Source: a bacterium (GTDB lineage: Bacteria; Bacteroidota; Bacteroidia; Bacteroidales; Muribaculaceae). From it: DNA of 6,252 nt. The stretch spans positions 1 to 6,252 of the forward strand of contig SFVH01000054.1 in the NCBI GenBank assembly GCA_004561555.1. The letters run 5' to 3'. Below the pieces are notes generated by a model that saw nothing but the letters and a program-made list of their open reading frames with translations, searched no databases and was not told the origin of the DNA. Shown here piece after piece: positions 1 through 5,986 of this stretch (positions are counted from its first letter, which is position 1; every line of letters starts with the position of its first letter). Both the position numbers and the translations under genes were made by a program.

Positions 1-423
1 GTAGGTCTGCGTCGCACCGCCGGACGGCGTATAGCGAAGGAGGTAGGGTCTTCCCGCATCGTCATACACGATGTCCACGGCGTTGCCCGACCACGTCATG
101 CGGGTTATCTTCCCGCTGAGCGTCGTGTACTCGTAGCTCACGCCGTTCACGGTCTTGCCAGAACGGACGCCGGACATATCGTAGGTATAGCTTGCGGTCT
201 TATTCCCCTTCGTCACGCTTGCGAGCTGTCTGCCCTGCTCCCATGTGAAGGTGTAGTCCGCACCGTTATAGTAGCTTAGCGGATTGCCGGAGCCGTCGTA
301 GGTGATCGTGTGACCGTCATACGCCGTGAGAAGGTCCGCCCACTGGGAATTTCCGTAGGTGTACAGGTGCGTTACGCTCCCGTCCGTCTTGCTGCGGATG
401 TTCCCCATCGTGTCGTAGATGCA
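1..423 (-). CDS. Rhs/YD-repeat core fragment, partial at window edge
   Basis: The frame is open for 141 codons from the edge of junction repeat R1 to base 1 and continues outside the window. It encodes YD-repeat protein: an IYDTMGN repeat, then YNGADYTFTWEQGRQ, VTKGNK, SYTYDMSGVRS, IVYDDAGRPY and LLRYTPSGG. Such repeats build the beta-cage shell that encloses the C-terminal toxin in Rhs/WapA-type proteins. Bases 1 to about 275 match the cores at 2421-2700 and 5771-6050 almost base for base. Bases 276-423 are additional upstream Rhs sequence absent from those two copies. There is no proper start: the frame meets a TAG inside the repeat, and the first candidates are ATG at 408 and GTG at 216, neither with a good ribosome site. 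It is therefore a displaced 3' part of an Rhs gene, presumably leading to another toxin tip to the left. Confidence 0.85.
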
Positions 424-428
424 CTTAC

Positions 429-457
429 ACTATACTTGAATTTTTTCCTATAATCAA
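429..457 (-). promoter_or_regulatory. Sigma-A-type promoter in R1
   Basis: On the minus strand, -35 TTGATT (457-452) is followed by a 17-bp spacer and -10 TATAGT (434-429). An A-rich tract lies upstream and could act as an UP element. Transcription would begin at about 420-424, at the first bases of the Rhs fragment. The same hexamers and exact spacing recur in all four repeats. Confidence 0.7.
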
Positions 458-484
458 CATATTTTTGACACTTTTTGAGTAGAA

Positions 485-512
485 AAGCGGTTGGGGTCTC
501 CCCCAACCGCTT
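485..512 (-). terminator. Intrinsic terminator-like hairpin of R1
   Basis: A perfect 12-bp inverted repeat with a 4-nt loop; as minus-strand RNA the arms are AAGCGGUUGGGG and CCCCAACCGCUU around a GAGA (GNRA) loop. The stem is GC-rich and followed by a short, interrupted U tract (CUUUUCU). It lies 15 bp after the lipoprotein stop codon, so it should end that transcript. Confidence 0.75.
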
Positions 513-526
513 CTTGGTTTAGTTTT

Positions 527-1507
527 TTACACCGAATTTACCTCAGCAGTCATTGTATCACCGTCGATGGTCAGCTCTGCGCCCATAAGATGCGCAAAGG
601 TCCGCATGTCAAGTACATCAACAATGACCTTACCGTCAATTGTATACGAAATTTTTGACGTTCCCGCCATCCAAATCAACAGCAGGTCTTCGGTTTTTCC
701 GTCCTCGAAAAGCTGTCCCCTATCGGTGTAGTAGGTATAGCCCTTGCCATTGTACTCAATTCTTACGGTGTTGTCGTCGATCCGCTGAATCTTTGCTCCG
801 AGTTCTTCTATTATCGGCAGCACCTCAAAGCCAACGCCCTTGTCAAAGAAATTTACATATACTTTGTCTCCGAGGTTTTTCCCGTTGACCGACACGGTAC
901 CGTCCGCACCGAACATTCTTTCTTTAAACTCGCTCTCGCTGAAAAGCCTGATTTCGTATTGTCTCTCCTTGTCCGGTCCAAGATATTCGATTTCGGCGTA
1001 ACAGCTCCTATCGTTCAGTTCGATCCATAAGAAATCCGTCGCTTGCGGCGTTGACACAATTGCGAAGTCTATCACTTCACCGTCGATTCCTGAATCTTTA
1101 AGCAGCTTATTCAGCTCCGCCTTGCTTCCAAACCTGCGTATAAGCTCCGTTCGAATATTGTGCATAGCTCCGTATTGAAGTTCTTCGTCATCTCTCACTA
1201 TCATTGGCGGCACTGAGGGGTTATACAACCGTTCAATCATGACGGTGCTGTCATCATCCGGGGATATGGTGTAAAAAAGAGAATTGTACCCGTGTCTCTC
1301 CAAATAGTCGATCGACGGAGATTCCATAAATTCAAGTACCTGACCTTGTGCAATTCTAAAAGCGTATAGCGACTTTACTTCATCAGGATCAACATAATCG
1401 GCACCATCTTTACCGTCGCTTGCTCTTTCCTTGTCTTTCTGAGATGCACAGCCGAAAAGTGATAGTGCAACTGCAGTACACAAGAGAATATATATTATTC
1501 TTTTCAT
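527..1507 (-). CDS. Lipoprotein with copper-amine-oxidase-N-like domain, probable immunity protein
   Basis: A 326-residue predicted lipoprotein. I start it at ATG 1507 because AAGGAG sits 6 nt upstream (1514-1519) and the protein then opens with a classic signal peptide: MKRI, a hydrophobic stretch, and a lipobox LFGC with the lipidated Cys at residue 20. The frame is open 12 codons further upstream to 1543, but that start would overlap the toxin gene and bury the signal peptide. The middle (about 45-200) is not a domain I recognise. The C-terminal third (about 200-326) has the pattern VSVNGK, then IEELGAKIQRIDDNTVRIEYNG, typical of the copper amine oxidase N-terminal-like domain of Firmicute surface proteins. 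It begins 13 bp after the toxin stop codon and ends at R1. That position, and the Rhs-toxin then immunity order, suggest immunity to the papain-like toxin, acting on the outer face of the membrane. Lipoprotein call is strong; the immunity role is inferred. Confidence 0.8.
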   Translation of the reverse strand: MKRIIYILLCTAVALSLFGCASQKDKERASDGKDGADYVDPDEVKSLYAFRIAQGQVLEFMESPSIDYLERHGYNSLFYTISPDDDSTVMIERLYNPSVPPMIVRDDEELQYGAMHNIRTELIRRFGSKAELNKLLKDSGIDGEVIDFAIVSTPQATDFLWIELNDRSCYAEIEYLGPDKERQYEIRLFSESEFKERMFGADGTVSVNGKNLGDKVYVNFFDKGVGFEVLPIIEELGAKIQRIDDNTVRIEYNGKGYTYYTDRGQLFEDGKTEDLLLIWMAGTSKISYTIDGKVIVDVLDMRTFAHLMGAELTIDGDTMTAEVNSV

Positions 1508-1520
1508 GTTGTACTCCTTT

Positions 1521-2633
1521 TCAGTTGATTGCAAAACATCCAATCAGTGGTTGGTCATAAGATTGATTTGTAGTATGATGTATCAAAAATTCAATAAATT
1601 CTTGATAATCTTGACAATCATTGGGGTTATTCGTAAAAACGACATTATGCTTTAAGCTTACACCGGTAACCAACACCAAGTGGCCTACAGAGCTGTCAAG
1701 TTCCCTATAGAAAGCATAAACTGGACCATCTTGCAATGCATCATACAACGTTTCAATACTATCAACTTCTATGTAGTCGCCTGCATTAAAAGGCCAACCC
1801 GGATCCGACCAATGCGCCTCGCCATTTAGCATTATTCCAAGTTCTTTAGCTCTGGCATCAGCCGCACTTTGAGTATGTATTCGATCGTCTCTGTAAGACT
1901 CATACATCACTTGGCAGTATGCCCAGCACAATTCAGTGTCCCCTTGGTCGAACAAGTCAACATTATAGTAGATTGTGCCATTGCCTCTGTCGTCAAGAGT
2001 ATAATATGTATATTGAACTCTGTGAACCGCTTTTTGTATTGCTTCTCTCAATGCGCTAATAGCGTCACTAACTGATTCACCTGCTGGATCACTGTACATC
2101 ACAGGATTATTCTCACAATATGCGAACATATTGTACGAGAGAAGTCCTGTTGAATCGGTGCTGAGGTAGCCATCTGCGTTGATGAAGCGAGCAATTGCCG
2201 GGTCGTAGTAGCGGCTCTGCAGATAGTAGAACCCTGTCTCGATGTCGTAGCAATAGCTGCGGTAGCGCAAGGGGTTTGCCTGCGCAAGCGCAACGTATGC
2301 GCTCGTCGCCGTCGTTCCCGTCAGCTTGCCCCACGGGTCGTAGCTGTACCTTACCACCATCTGCATCGAGGTGTTCATCAGTCCAACCACGTCGCCCTGA
2401 AGGTTCAGAACATAGTAGTAGGTCTGCGTTGCACCGCCCGACGGTGTGTAGCGAAGAATATACGGTCTTCCCGCATCGTCATACACAATGTCCACGGCGT
2501 TGCCCGACCACGTCATGCGGGTTATCTTTCCGCTGAGCGTCGTGTACTCATAGCTCACGCCGTTCACGGTCTTGCTTGAACGGACGCCGGACATATCGTA
2601 GGTATAGCTTGCGGTCTTGTTCCCCTTCGTCAC
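1521..2633 (-). CDS. Displaced Rhs core with papain-like cysteine peptidase C-terminal toxin
   Basis: A 370-residue reading from GTG 2633, the first in-frame ATG or GTG. It has no convincing ribosome site, and the Rhs frame continues upstream without a start to 2709. Residues 1-180 are the Rhs-associated core (YDDAGRPY, YSYDPWGKLTG, NPLRYRSYCYD, ETGFYYLQSRYYDPAIARFINADGY) ending at YSDPAG, the usual DPxG toxin junction. Residues 185-370 are the variable tip. It contains Q230 and C236 in DQGDTELCWAYC, H318 in GHLVLVTGV, and N335/N336 in TNNPND. The 6-residue Gln-to-Cys spacing, the His and the following Asn match the papain/C39/C70-like (clan CA) layout, so I predict an intact cysteine peptidase. 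The tip DNA is visibly more AT-rich than the core, as expected of an exchanged cassette. The lipoprotein gene follows by 13 bp. The tip fold could be a related transglutaminase-like enzyme instead. Confidence 0.8.
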   Translation of the reverse strand: MTKGNKTASYTYDMSGVRSSKTVNGVSYEYTTLSGKITRMTWSGNAVDIVYDDAGRPYILRYTPSGGATQTYYYVLNLQGDVVGLMNTSMQMVVRYSYDPWGKLTGTTATSAYVALAQANPLRYRSYCYDIETGFYYLQSRYYDPAIARFINADGYLSTDSTGLLSYNMFAYCENNPVMYSDPAGESVSDAISALREAIQKAVHRVQYTYYTLDDRGNGTIYYNVDLFDQGDTELCWAYCQVMYESYRDDRIHTQSAADARAKELGIMLNGEAHWSDPGWPFNAGDYIEVDSIETLYDALQDGPVYAFYRELDSSVGHLVLVTGVSLKHNVVFTNNPNDCQDYQEFIEFLIHHTTNQSYDQPLIGCFAIN

Positions 2634-2709
2634 GCTTGCAAGCTGTCTGCCCTGCTCCCATGTGAAGGTGTAGTCCGCACCGTTATAGTGGGCTAATATG
2701 CTGCCGTCG
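2095..2709 (-). repeat. 615-bp Rhs core direct repeat, copy A
   Basis: This block is near-identical and equal in length to 5448-6062, with partial matching at 1-275. Similarity stops sharply at its left end, where the toxin tips differ, and at its right end, where it meets the junction repeat. Such homology is the substrate by which displaced Rhs tips recombine with a full-length gene. Confidence 0.9.
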
Positions 2710-2714
2710 CTTAC

Positions 2715-2743
2715 ATTATACTTGAATCTTTTCCTATAATCAA
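2715..2743 (-). promoter_or_regulatory. Sigma-A-type promoter in R2
   Basis: Minus-strand -35 TTGATT (2743-2738), 17-bp spacer, and a fully consensus -10 TATAAT (2720-2715). This is the only copy with the perfect -10; the others have TATAGT. It would drive the papain-like Rhs tip and the lipoprotein gene. Confidence 0.75.
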
Positions 2744-2768
2744 CATATTTTTCTCTTTTTGCGTAGAA

Positions 2769-2796
2769 AAGCGGTTGGGGCCTCCCCCAACCGCTT
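2769..2796 (-). terminator. Intrinsic terminator-like hairpin of R2
   Basis: 12-bp perfect stem (AAGCGGUUGGGG with CCCCAACCGCUU in minus-strand RNA) around a GAGG loop, then CUUUUCU. The stem is identical to R1 and R3; the loop differs by one base from their GNRA form. It lies about 30 bp after the upstream immunity gene. Confidence 0.75.
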
Positions 2797-2828
2797 CTTG
2801 TTGTAGTTTTGCGTTATGGCATATTTAA

Positions 2829-3485
2829 TCAGTAATAGTCCTTAACGATGCGTATTTCCCCGGTATCAACATCACGGAAACGTAGCTCTACAAGCTCGCC
2901 GTCCTGTCTCTGCCCCAAATACTCCATCGGGGAATTCTTCCCCATAGGCCAGTCGGCGGACTGAGGCCAACGAGGGAATTTCCGACCATTGATGTGAAAC
3001 GCTTTCCAAAGAGCTTCCTTCCCGGCTTTGGTGCGTTCTCCCACTTTCATGGTCGGCGGGAATTTTTCGAGAATTTGTTCGGCGTAATTCTCCACCTCAC
3101 TACCGCCTATGGAGTTTCCCATAGCGTCCAAATAGAAACTGGCATTTCTTGCATAAAGCCTCGTTATTTTCGTATCCGGGTAAGCTGCTAATACCGGAGC
3201 AGCAATCGAACCATGCCACGCTTCCTGCTTACAAGCCAAATGGAAGCCCTTTTCATCTCCAGTAAATACTCTCTTCGCAATATAGTCCGAGACTTTACCT
3301 CCGTTCTTTTGCATGTCCAAATATGCATGACGAGCCCAGAACTTTTTCTCAACCGCAGGAGGACAGGGAGCGTTGAAATCAGTCAGCCCATCAAGCCAAG
3401 CGGCTATGGACGGGTCCTCGTTATACGTTTTGTAAAACTCGTCAAAGGGCATCTTGCCCGAAAGAAAATCAAATACTATCTGCAT
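2829..3485 (-). CDS. Orphan cytosolic immunity-type protein
   Basis: A 218-residue protein from ATG 3485, chosen because AGGAG (3491-3495) lies 5 nt upstream. The same frame is open back to ATG 3809, but everything before 3485 is Rhs sequence plus a short linker, so that fusion is probably not the native product. There is no signal peptide or membrane segment. The N-terminus (VFDFLSGKMPFDEFYKTYNE, then IAAWLDGL) and the C-terminus (DWPMGKNSPMEYLGQ, then LVELRFRDVDTGEIRIVKDYY) look like proteins often encoded beside clostridial polymorphic toxins. I cannot assign a named immunity family with confidence. A soluble immunity protein would suit a toxin acting inside the cell, such as a nuclease. 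No toxin is encoded next to it, so it is an orphan immunity gene. It ends just before R2. Confidence 0.8.
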   Translation of the reverse strand: MQIVFDFLSGKMPFDEFYKTYNEDPSIAAWLDGLTDFNAPCPPAVEKKFWARHAYLDMQKNGGKVSDYIAKRVFTGDEKGFHLACKQEAWHGSIAAPVLAAYPDTKITRLYARNASFYLDAMGNSIGGSEVENYAEQILEKFPPTMKVGERTKAGKEALWKAFHINGRKFPRWPQSADWPMGKNSPMEYLGQRQDGELVELRFRDVDTGEIRIVKDYY

Positions 3486-3853
3486 AATAACTCCTAATAG
3501 CGTTCTATAAATGGTTCTATAGTGTTTTACCTGATTCGTCCGCTGCGTTCCGTCGCCGCCAGCAGTCTCCGCATACCACGCCCCGCTGTAGAACTGCTCC
3601 GTTCCGTTTACGACGGTCGTTCGCCTGCTCAAGCGATTGAGCGCATCGTATGTGAAGCTCAGCTTCACGTCCGGCGTATTGCTCGTCGACGTTGCGCTGT
3701 ACAGGTTCCCCGGCAGGTAGATGCCCATCTCGCCGAGAAGTCCGTTGGCGGCAAGGTAGGTGTAGCTCACCGTGTACTCCCCGCCCGGATTCTGCCAGCT
3801 TTGCCGCATCAGGCGGTTTGCCTCGTCGTAGATATGCTCCGTCCGTTTCCTTA
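3486..3853 (-). pseudogene. Rhs/YD-repeat fragment from an upstream part of the gene
   Basis: A piece of Rhs coding sequence with no toxin tip. From 3852 it reads YDEANRLMRQSW, SYTYLAANGLLGEMG, LPGNLYSATS and LSFTYDALNRLSRR, all YD-repeat or shell sequence. It shows no overlap with the cores in the other cassettes, so it comes from nearer the N-terminus. Rhs-like sequence ends at about GTQRTNQ (near 3530). A roughly 45-bp linker then leads to the immunity start at 3485. The frame runs in phase into the immunity gene, giving a 326-residue reading from ATG 3809, with no ribosome site I can see for that ATG. Upstream, the frame meets a stop inside R3. I regard it as a broken relic, possibly leader sequence for the immunity gene. 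Confidence 0.7.
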
Positions 3854-3858
3854 CTTAC

Positions 3859-3887
3859 ACTATACTTGAATCTTTTCCTATAATCAA
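3859..3887 (-). promoter_or_regulatory. Sigma-A-type promoter in R3
   Basis: Minus-strand -35 TTGATT (3887-3882), 17-bp spacer, -10 TATAGT (3864-3859). It would transcribe the Rhs relic and the orphan immunity gene, giving a leader of roughly 370 nt before the immunity start codon. Confidence 0.7.
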
Positions 3888-3913
3888 CATATTTTTGCTC
3901 TTTTTGCGTAGAA

Positions 3914-3941
3914 AAGCGGTTGGGGTCTCCCCCAACCGCTT
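3914..3941 (-). terminator. Intrinsic terminator-like hairpin of R3
   Basis: 12-bp perfect stem with a GAGA (GNRA) loop in minus-strand RNA, then CUUUUCU. Same stem as R1 and R2. It would end the transcript of the caspase-like cassette and its two membrane proteins. Confidence 0.75.
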
Positions 3942-4016
3942 TTGTAGTAGTTTTACGTTATTTTGTATTGTTCTGCTTGCTTCGTTGGGGCTTGTGGCAA
4001 AAACACGAAGAATTAA

Positions 4017-4481
4017 TTATAGCGCTTCTTTTTTGTTGAACACCAAACCGAGGATCACAAGAACAAGGCTCAAAGCCCGTACCGCAAAGCCGATCACATT
4101 GTATGTGCTTGGCAGTATGTCGTTAAACCAAAACGGCAGCAGTCTGACAACGAGGTCTGCGGCTATACACGCTGCGATCACCGCAAGCCCTATACGCCTG
4201 TACTTTTTCGGCAGGTGCTGCCACGCTACGCTGAGCAGCACCGCAAACAGCACCGCAACTATCGGAAACATCAGCTCATTTTGCGTTGACGTGTAAAGCT
4301 TTGCGCAAAGTATCGTGAGCGCTCTCGGCATTGCGGAGATCGCCGTATTAAAAACCGGCGCCGTGACGTACAGTGCGGGGTTTATCGCTTCGCCGATCAT
4401 GAGCGGCACAGTCAGCAGAGCGGACACTTGGAGCAGTATGCGGTAGCCGTCGAAGCCTAAAAGCTTTTTGAGTTTTTTCAT
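4017..4481 (-). CDS. Four-helix integral membrane protein, probable immunity component
   Basis: 154 residues with a basic start (MKKLKKLLGF) and about four hydrophobic segments: roughly residues 13-33, 70-89, 97-117 and 126-148. The loop after the first helix (about 34-67) and a short loop near 118-126 probably face outward, since the basic KKYRR loop should be cytoplasmic. I recognise no named family. The ATG overlaps the previous gene's stop in an ATGA (4478-4481), and a GGAGGG lies about 8 nt upstream, so the two are translationally coupled. It is the last gene before terminator R3. Small multi-helix membrane proteins are frequent immunity partners of toxins that act at or through the envelope. 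I infer that role from position; nothing in the protein proves it. Confidence 0.75.
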   Translation of the reverse strand: MKKLKKLLGFDGYRILLQVSALLTVPLMIGEAINPALYVTAPVFNTAISAMPRALTILCAKLYTSTQNELMFPIVAVLFAVLLSVAWQHLPKKYRRIGLAVIAACIAADLVVRLLPFWFNDILPSTYNVIGFAVRALSLVLVILGLVFNKKEAL

Positions 4482-4840
4482 CCCCCGATACCCTCCGTTC
4501 TGTATTCGTATATCGACTCATAGCTGAAAAAGTACAGATAGAGGAAGGGGTTATCCTTCGGCCATATGTCGTATATGGCGTCCGTGCAAGCCCCGGTCTC
4601 AGGGTCAAAGGAAGCGTTTTTGTACGTTTCAACGGTTCCGGTGTCCAGGTCTTTGACCGTAACGTCTCCCGTGTAGTAGCCGAACAGCGTCGTGTGGACA
4701 TTGAGCGTATACTCCTTTTCACCGACCGTCACGGGGTCGCAGATTTCCGACTCGCTTTCGCCGAATACGAGCTTCAGCACCATCGTAAGAGCCAGAACAA
4801 GTAAAACGCCGACGCAGAGCTTTGTCAGTCGATTATTCAT
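4478..4840 (-). CDS. Small membrane-anchored extracytoplasmic protein, probable immunity component
   Basis: 120 residues. Residues 6-27 form one hydrophobic helix after a short basic N-terminus (MNNRLTK), consistent with a signal anchor or uncleaved signal peptide. The remaining ~90 residues are polar, acidic and rich in Tyr and Phe (VHTTLFGYYTGDVTVKDLDT, then FLYLYFFSYESIYEYR), and should face outside. There is no lipobox and I recognise no family. The start at 4840 is supported by AAGGAG (4848-4853), 7 nt upstream, and the gene begins 15 bp after the toxin stop codon. Its stop overlaps the start of the four-helix protein. The adjacency to the toxin tip and strong ribosome site suggest it is immunity, or half of a two-protein immunity system. 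Confidence 0.75.
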   Translation of the reverse strand: MNNRLTKLCVGVLLVLALTMVLKLVFGESESEICDPVTVGEKEYTLNVHTTLFGYYTGDVTVKDLDTGTVETYKNASFDPETGACTDAIYDIWPKDNPFLYLYFFSYESIYEYRTEGIGG

Positions 4841-4855
4841 TTGCTTTCTCCTTTA

Positions 4856-5986
4856 TCATAGAGGCATCATAAAGCAATTCCCCACAAGGCGTTGGCTGTT
4901 ACCATTGGGAGAAACGCAGTACCAATCCCATTTTGCGCCAAGCGCAATGTTTCTCATTTTCCTTCCCGCAAAAGGATACGCTTTACCTTGGTAATATGAA
5001 TATGACACAGAGTTGTCACAGGCCACGACATTGCAGTTATTGGACTTTGCAAGTTCTGGTGCAACCGAATATCCATGGCACGAAAACAGATATATTGTTC
5101 CAGAAATATTATCTGATGACAGTTTTGACATGTCATAAATTGCTGTATCCCTTTCTGGATCGCTTGTATTTGCTAATCGCAAAGCATGGTCTTCTCCATG
5201 CAGATATACATACACATCATCAGTTTTTTCAAGTGACTTCCACACTTCAATCAAATCTTTATCCGTTTCTACAGGAATGTATTTAACATCAGTATAGTGT
5301 TCCGAATATGCAAATTGTGTCGTTGCCTGTGTTGTGAAATCCCTTCTCGTACTGTAATAAATAACAGTCGCCGTTTTTTCGGATCTACTTCCACCACCGT
5401 CGGTGATGTTGACACAGTAGTTTCTGACACTGCCGCCTATATCGGAATACATCACCGGGTTATTCTCACAATATGCGAACATATTGTACGAGAGAAGCCC
5501 TGTAGCGCCAGTAGACAAATACCCATCGGCGTTGATGAAGCGAGCAATTGCCGGGTCGTAGTAGCGGGTTTGCAGGTAGTAGAAGCCGGTCTCGATGTCG
5601 TAGCAATAGCTGCGGTAGCGCAAGGGGTTTGCCTGCGCCAGCGCAACGTATGCGCTCGTCGCCGTCGTCCCCGTCAGCTTGCCCCAAGGGTCGTAGCTGT
5701 ACTTTACCACCATCTGCATTGAGGTGTTCATCAGTCCAACCACGTCGCCCTGCAAATTCAGGACATAGTAGTAGGTCTGCGTCGCACCGCCGGACGGCGT
5801 GTAGCGCAGCAGGTAGGGTCTTCCCGCATCGTCATACACGATGTCCACGGCGTTGCCCGACCACGTCATGCGGGTTATCTTTCCGCTGAGCGTCGTGTAC
5901 TCGTAGCTGACCCCGTTCACAACTTTACTCGAACGGACGCCGGACATATCGTAGGTATAGCTTGCGGTCTTGTTCCCCTTCGTCAC
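4856..5986 (-). CDS. Displaced Rhs core with caspase-like cysteine peptidase C-terminal toxin
   Basis: 376 residues from GTG 5986, the first in-frame start-type codon; it lacks a convincing ribosome site and the Rhs frame extends unstarted to 6062. Residues 1-181 are the Rhs core, nearly the same as the papain-type cassette, ending in YSDIGG, where the usual DPxG junction Pro is replaced by Ile. The tip (about 185-376) is unrelated to the other tip. It holds a His-Gly pair at H263 in VYVYLHGEDHAL and C303 in GTIYLFSCHGYSVAPELA, followed by NVVACDNSVSYS. A strand ending in HG, then a strand ending in SC, then a strand with VACD, is the layout of clan CD peptidases (caspase, CHAT, C80/MARTX CPD). 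I therefore predict a caspase-like protease. Family assignment rests on motif spacing only, and a CPD-type self-processing domain is an alternative. Two membrane-protein genes follow by 15 bp. Confidence 0.75.
   Translation of the reverse strand: MTKGNKTASYTYDMSGVRSSKVVNGVSYEYTTLSGKITRMTWSGNAVDIVYDDAGRPYLLRYTPSGGATQTYYYVLNLQGDVVGLMNTSMQMVVKYSYDPWGKLTGTTATSAYVALAQANPLRYRSYCYDIETGFYYLQTRYYDPAIARFINADGYLSTGATGLLSYNMFAYCENNPVMYSDIGGSVRNYCVNITDGGGSRSEKTATVIYYSTRRDFTTQATTQFAYSEHYTDVKYIPVETDKDLIEVWKSLEKTDDVYVYLHGEDHALRLANTSDPERDTAIYDMSKLSSDNISGTIYLFSCHGYSVAPELAKSNNCNVVACDNSVSYSYYQGKAYPFAGRKMRNIALGAKWDWYCVSPNGNSQRLVGNCFMMPL

Larger units (their letters stand above)
424..526 (-). repeat. Junction repeat R1 (terminator plus promoter)
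   Basis: First of four copies of a roughly 100-bp direct repeat found at every cassette boundary. In minus-strand order it runs AAAACTA, a 12-bp stem-loop, an A-rich spacer, and a 43-bp block (424-466) nearly invariant in all copies. It starts immediately after the lipoprotein stop codon at 527 and ends exactly where Rhs sequence begins at 423. It resembles no insertion sequence I know, has no terminal inverted repeats and carries no transposase. Confidence 0.9.
2710..2817 (-). repeat. Junction repeat R2 (terminator plus promoter)
   Basis: Second copy of the boundary repeat, between the cytosolic immunity gene (stop at 2829) and the Rhs core ending at 2709. The 43-bp promoter block is 2710-2752. 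The copy also carries the ATAACGCAAAACTA lead-in seen, with one base change, in R3 and R4. Its spacer between hairpin and promoter is the shortest of the four. Confidence 0.9.
3854..3967 (-). repeat. Junction repeat R3 (terminator plus promoter)
   Basis: Third boundary repeat. Its promoter block is 3854-3896, and it shares ACAAAATAACG with R4 before the hairpin, so these two are matched a little further out than R1 and R2. On its right, 3968-4016 is a short spacer after the membrane protein gene with no feature beyond a weak 6-bp inverted repeat. Confidence 0.9.

Noticed and set aside
436..454. Plus-strand promoter reading of the junction repeat (TTGAAT and TATAAT).
   Set aside because: The two hexamers are only 7 bp apart, too close for sigma-A, and no plus-strand gene follows. 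The minus-strand reading has exact 17-bp spacing in all copies.
424..526. Junction repeats as miniature transposons (MITEs) or CRISPR repeats.
   Set aside because: No terminal inverted repeats or target duplications are visible, and the spacing of 1-2 kb with genes between copies is nothing like a CRISPR array.
1521..1543. Upstream start at 1543 for the lipoprotein gene.
   Set aside because: It would overlap the toxin stop, has no ribosome site and would hide the signal peptide behind 12 polar residues; 1507 has AAGGAG at 6 nt.
2829..3809. One 326-residue fusion protein from ATG 3809 as the native product.
   Set aside because: A good ribosome site and ATG at 3485 give a complete immunity-type protein, and the preceding part is truncated Rhs with a stop upstream and no ribosome site. 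Kept only as a possible alternative product.
5297..5889. Plus-strand open frames opposite the Rhs cores and tips (for example 5297-5722, 5548-5889, 2195-2536, 3522-3869).
   Set aside because: They are rich in Arg, Ser, Pro and Cys, recur wherever the core recurs, and have no recognisable domain: shadows of the minus-strand genes.
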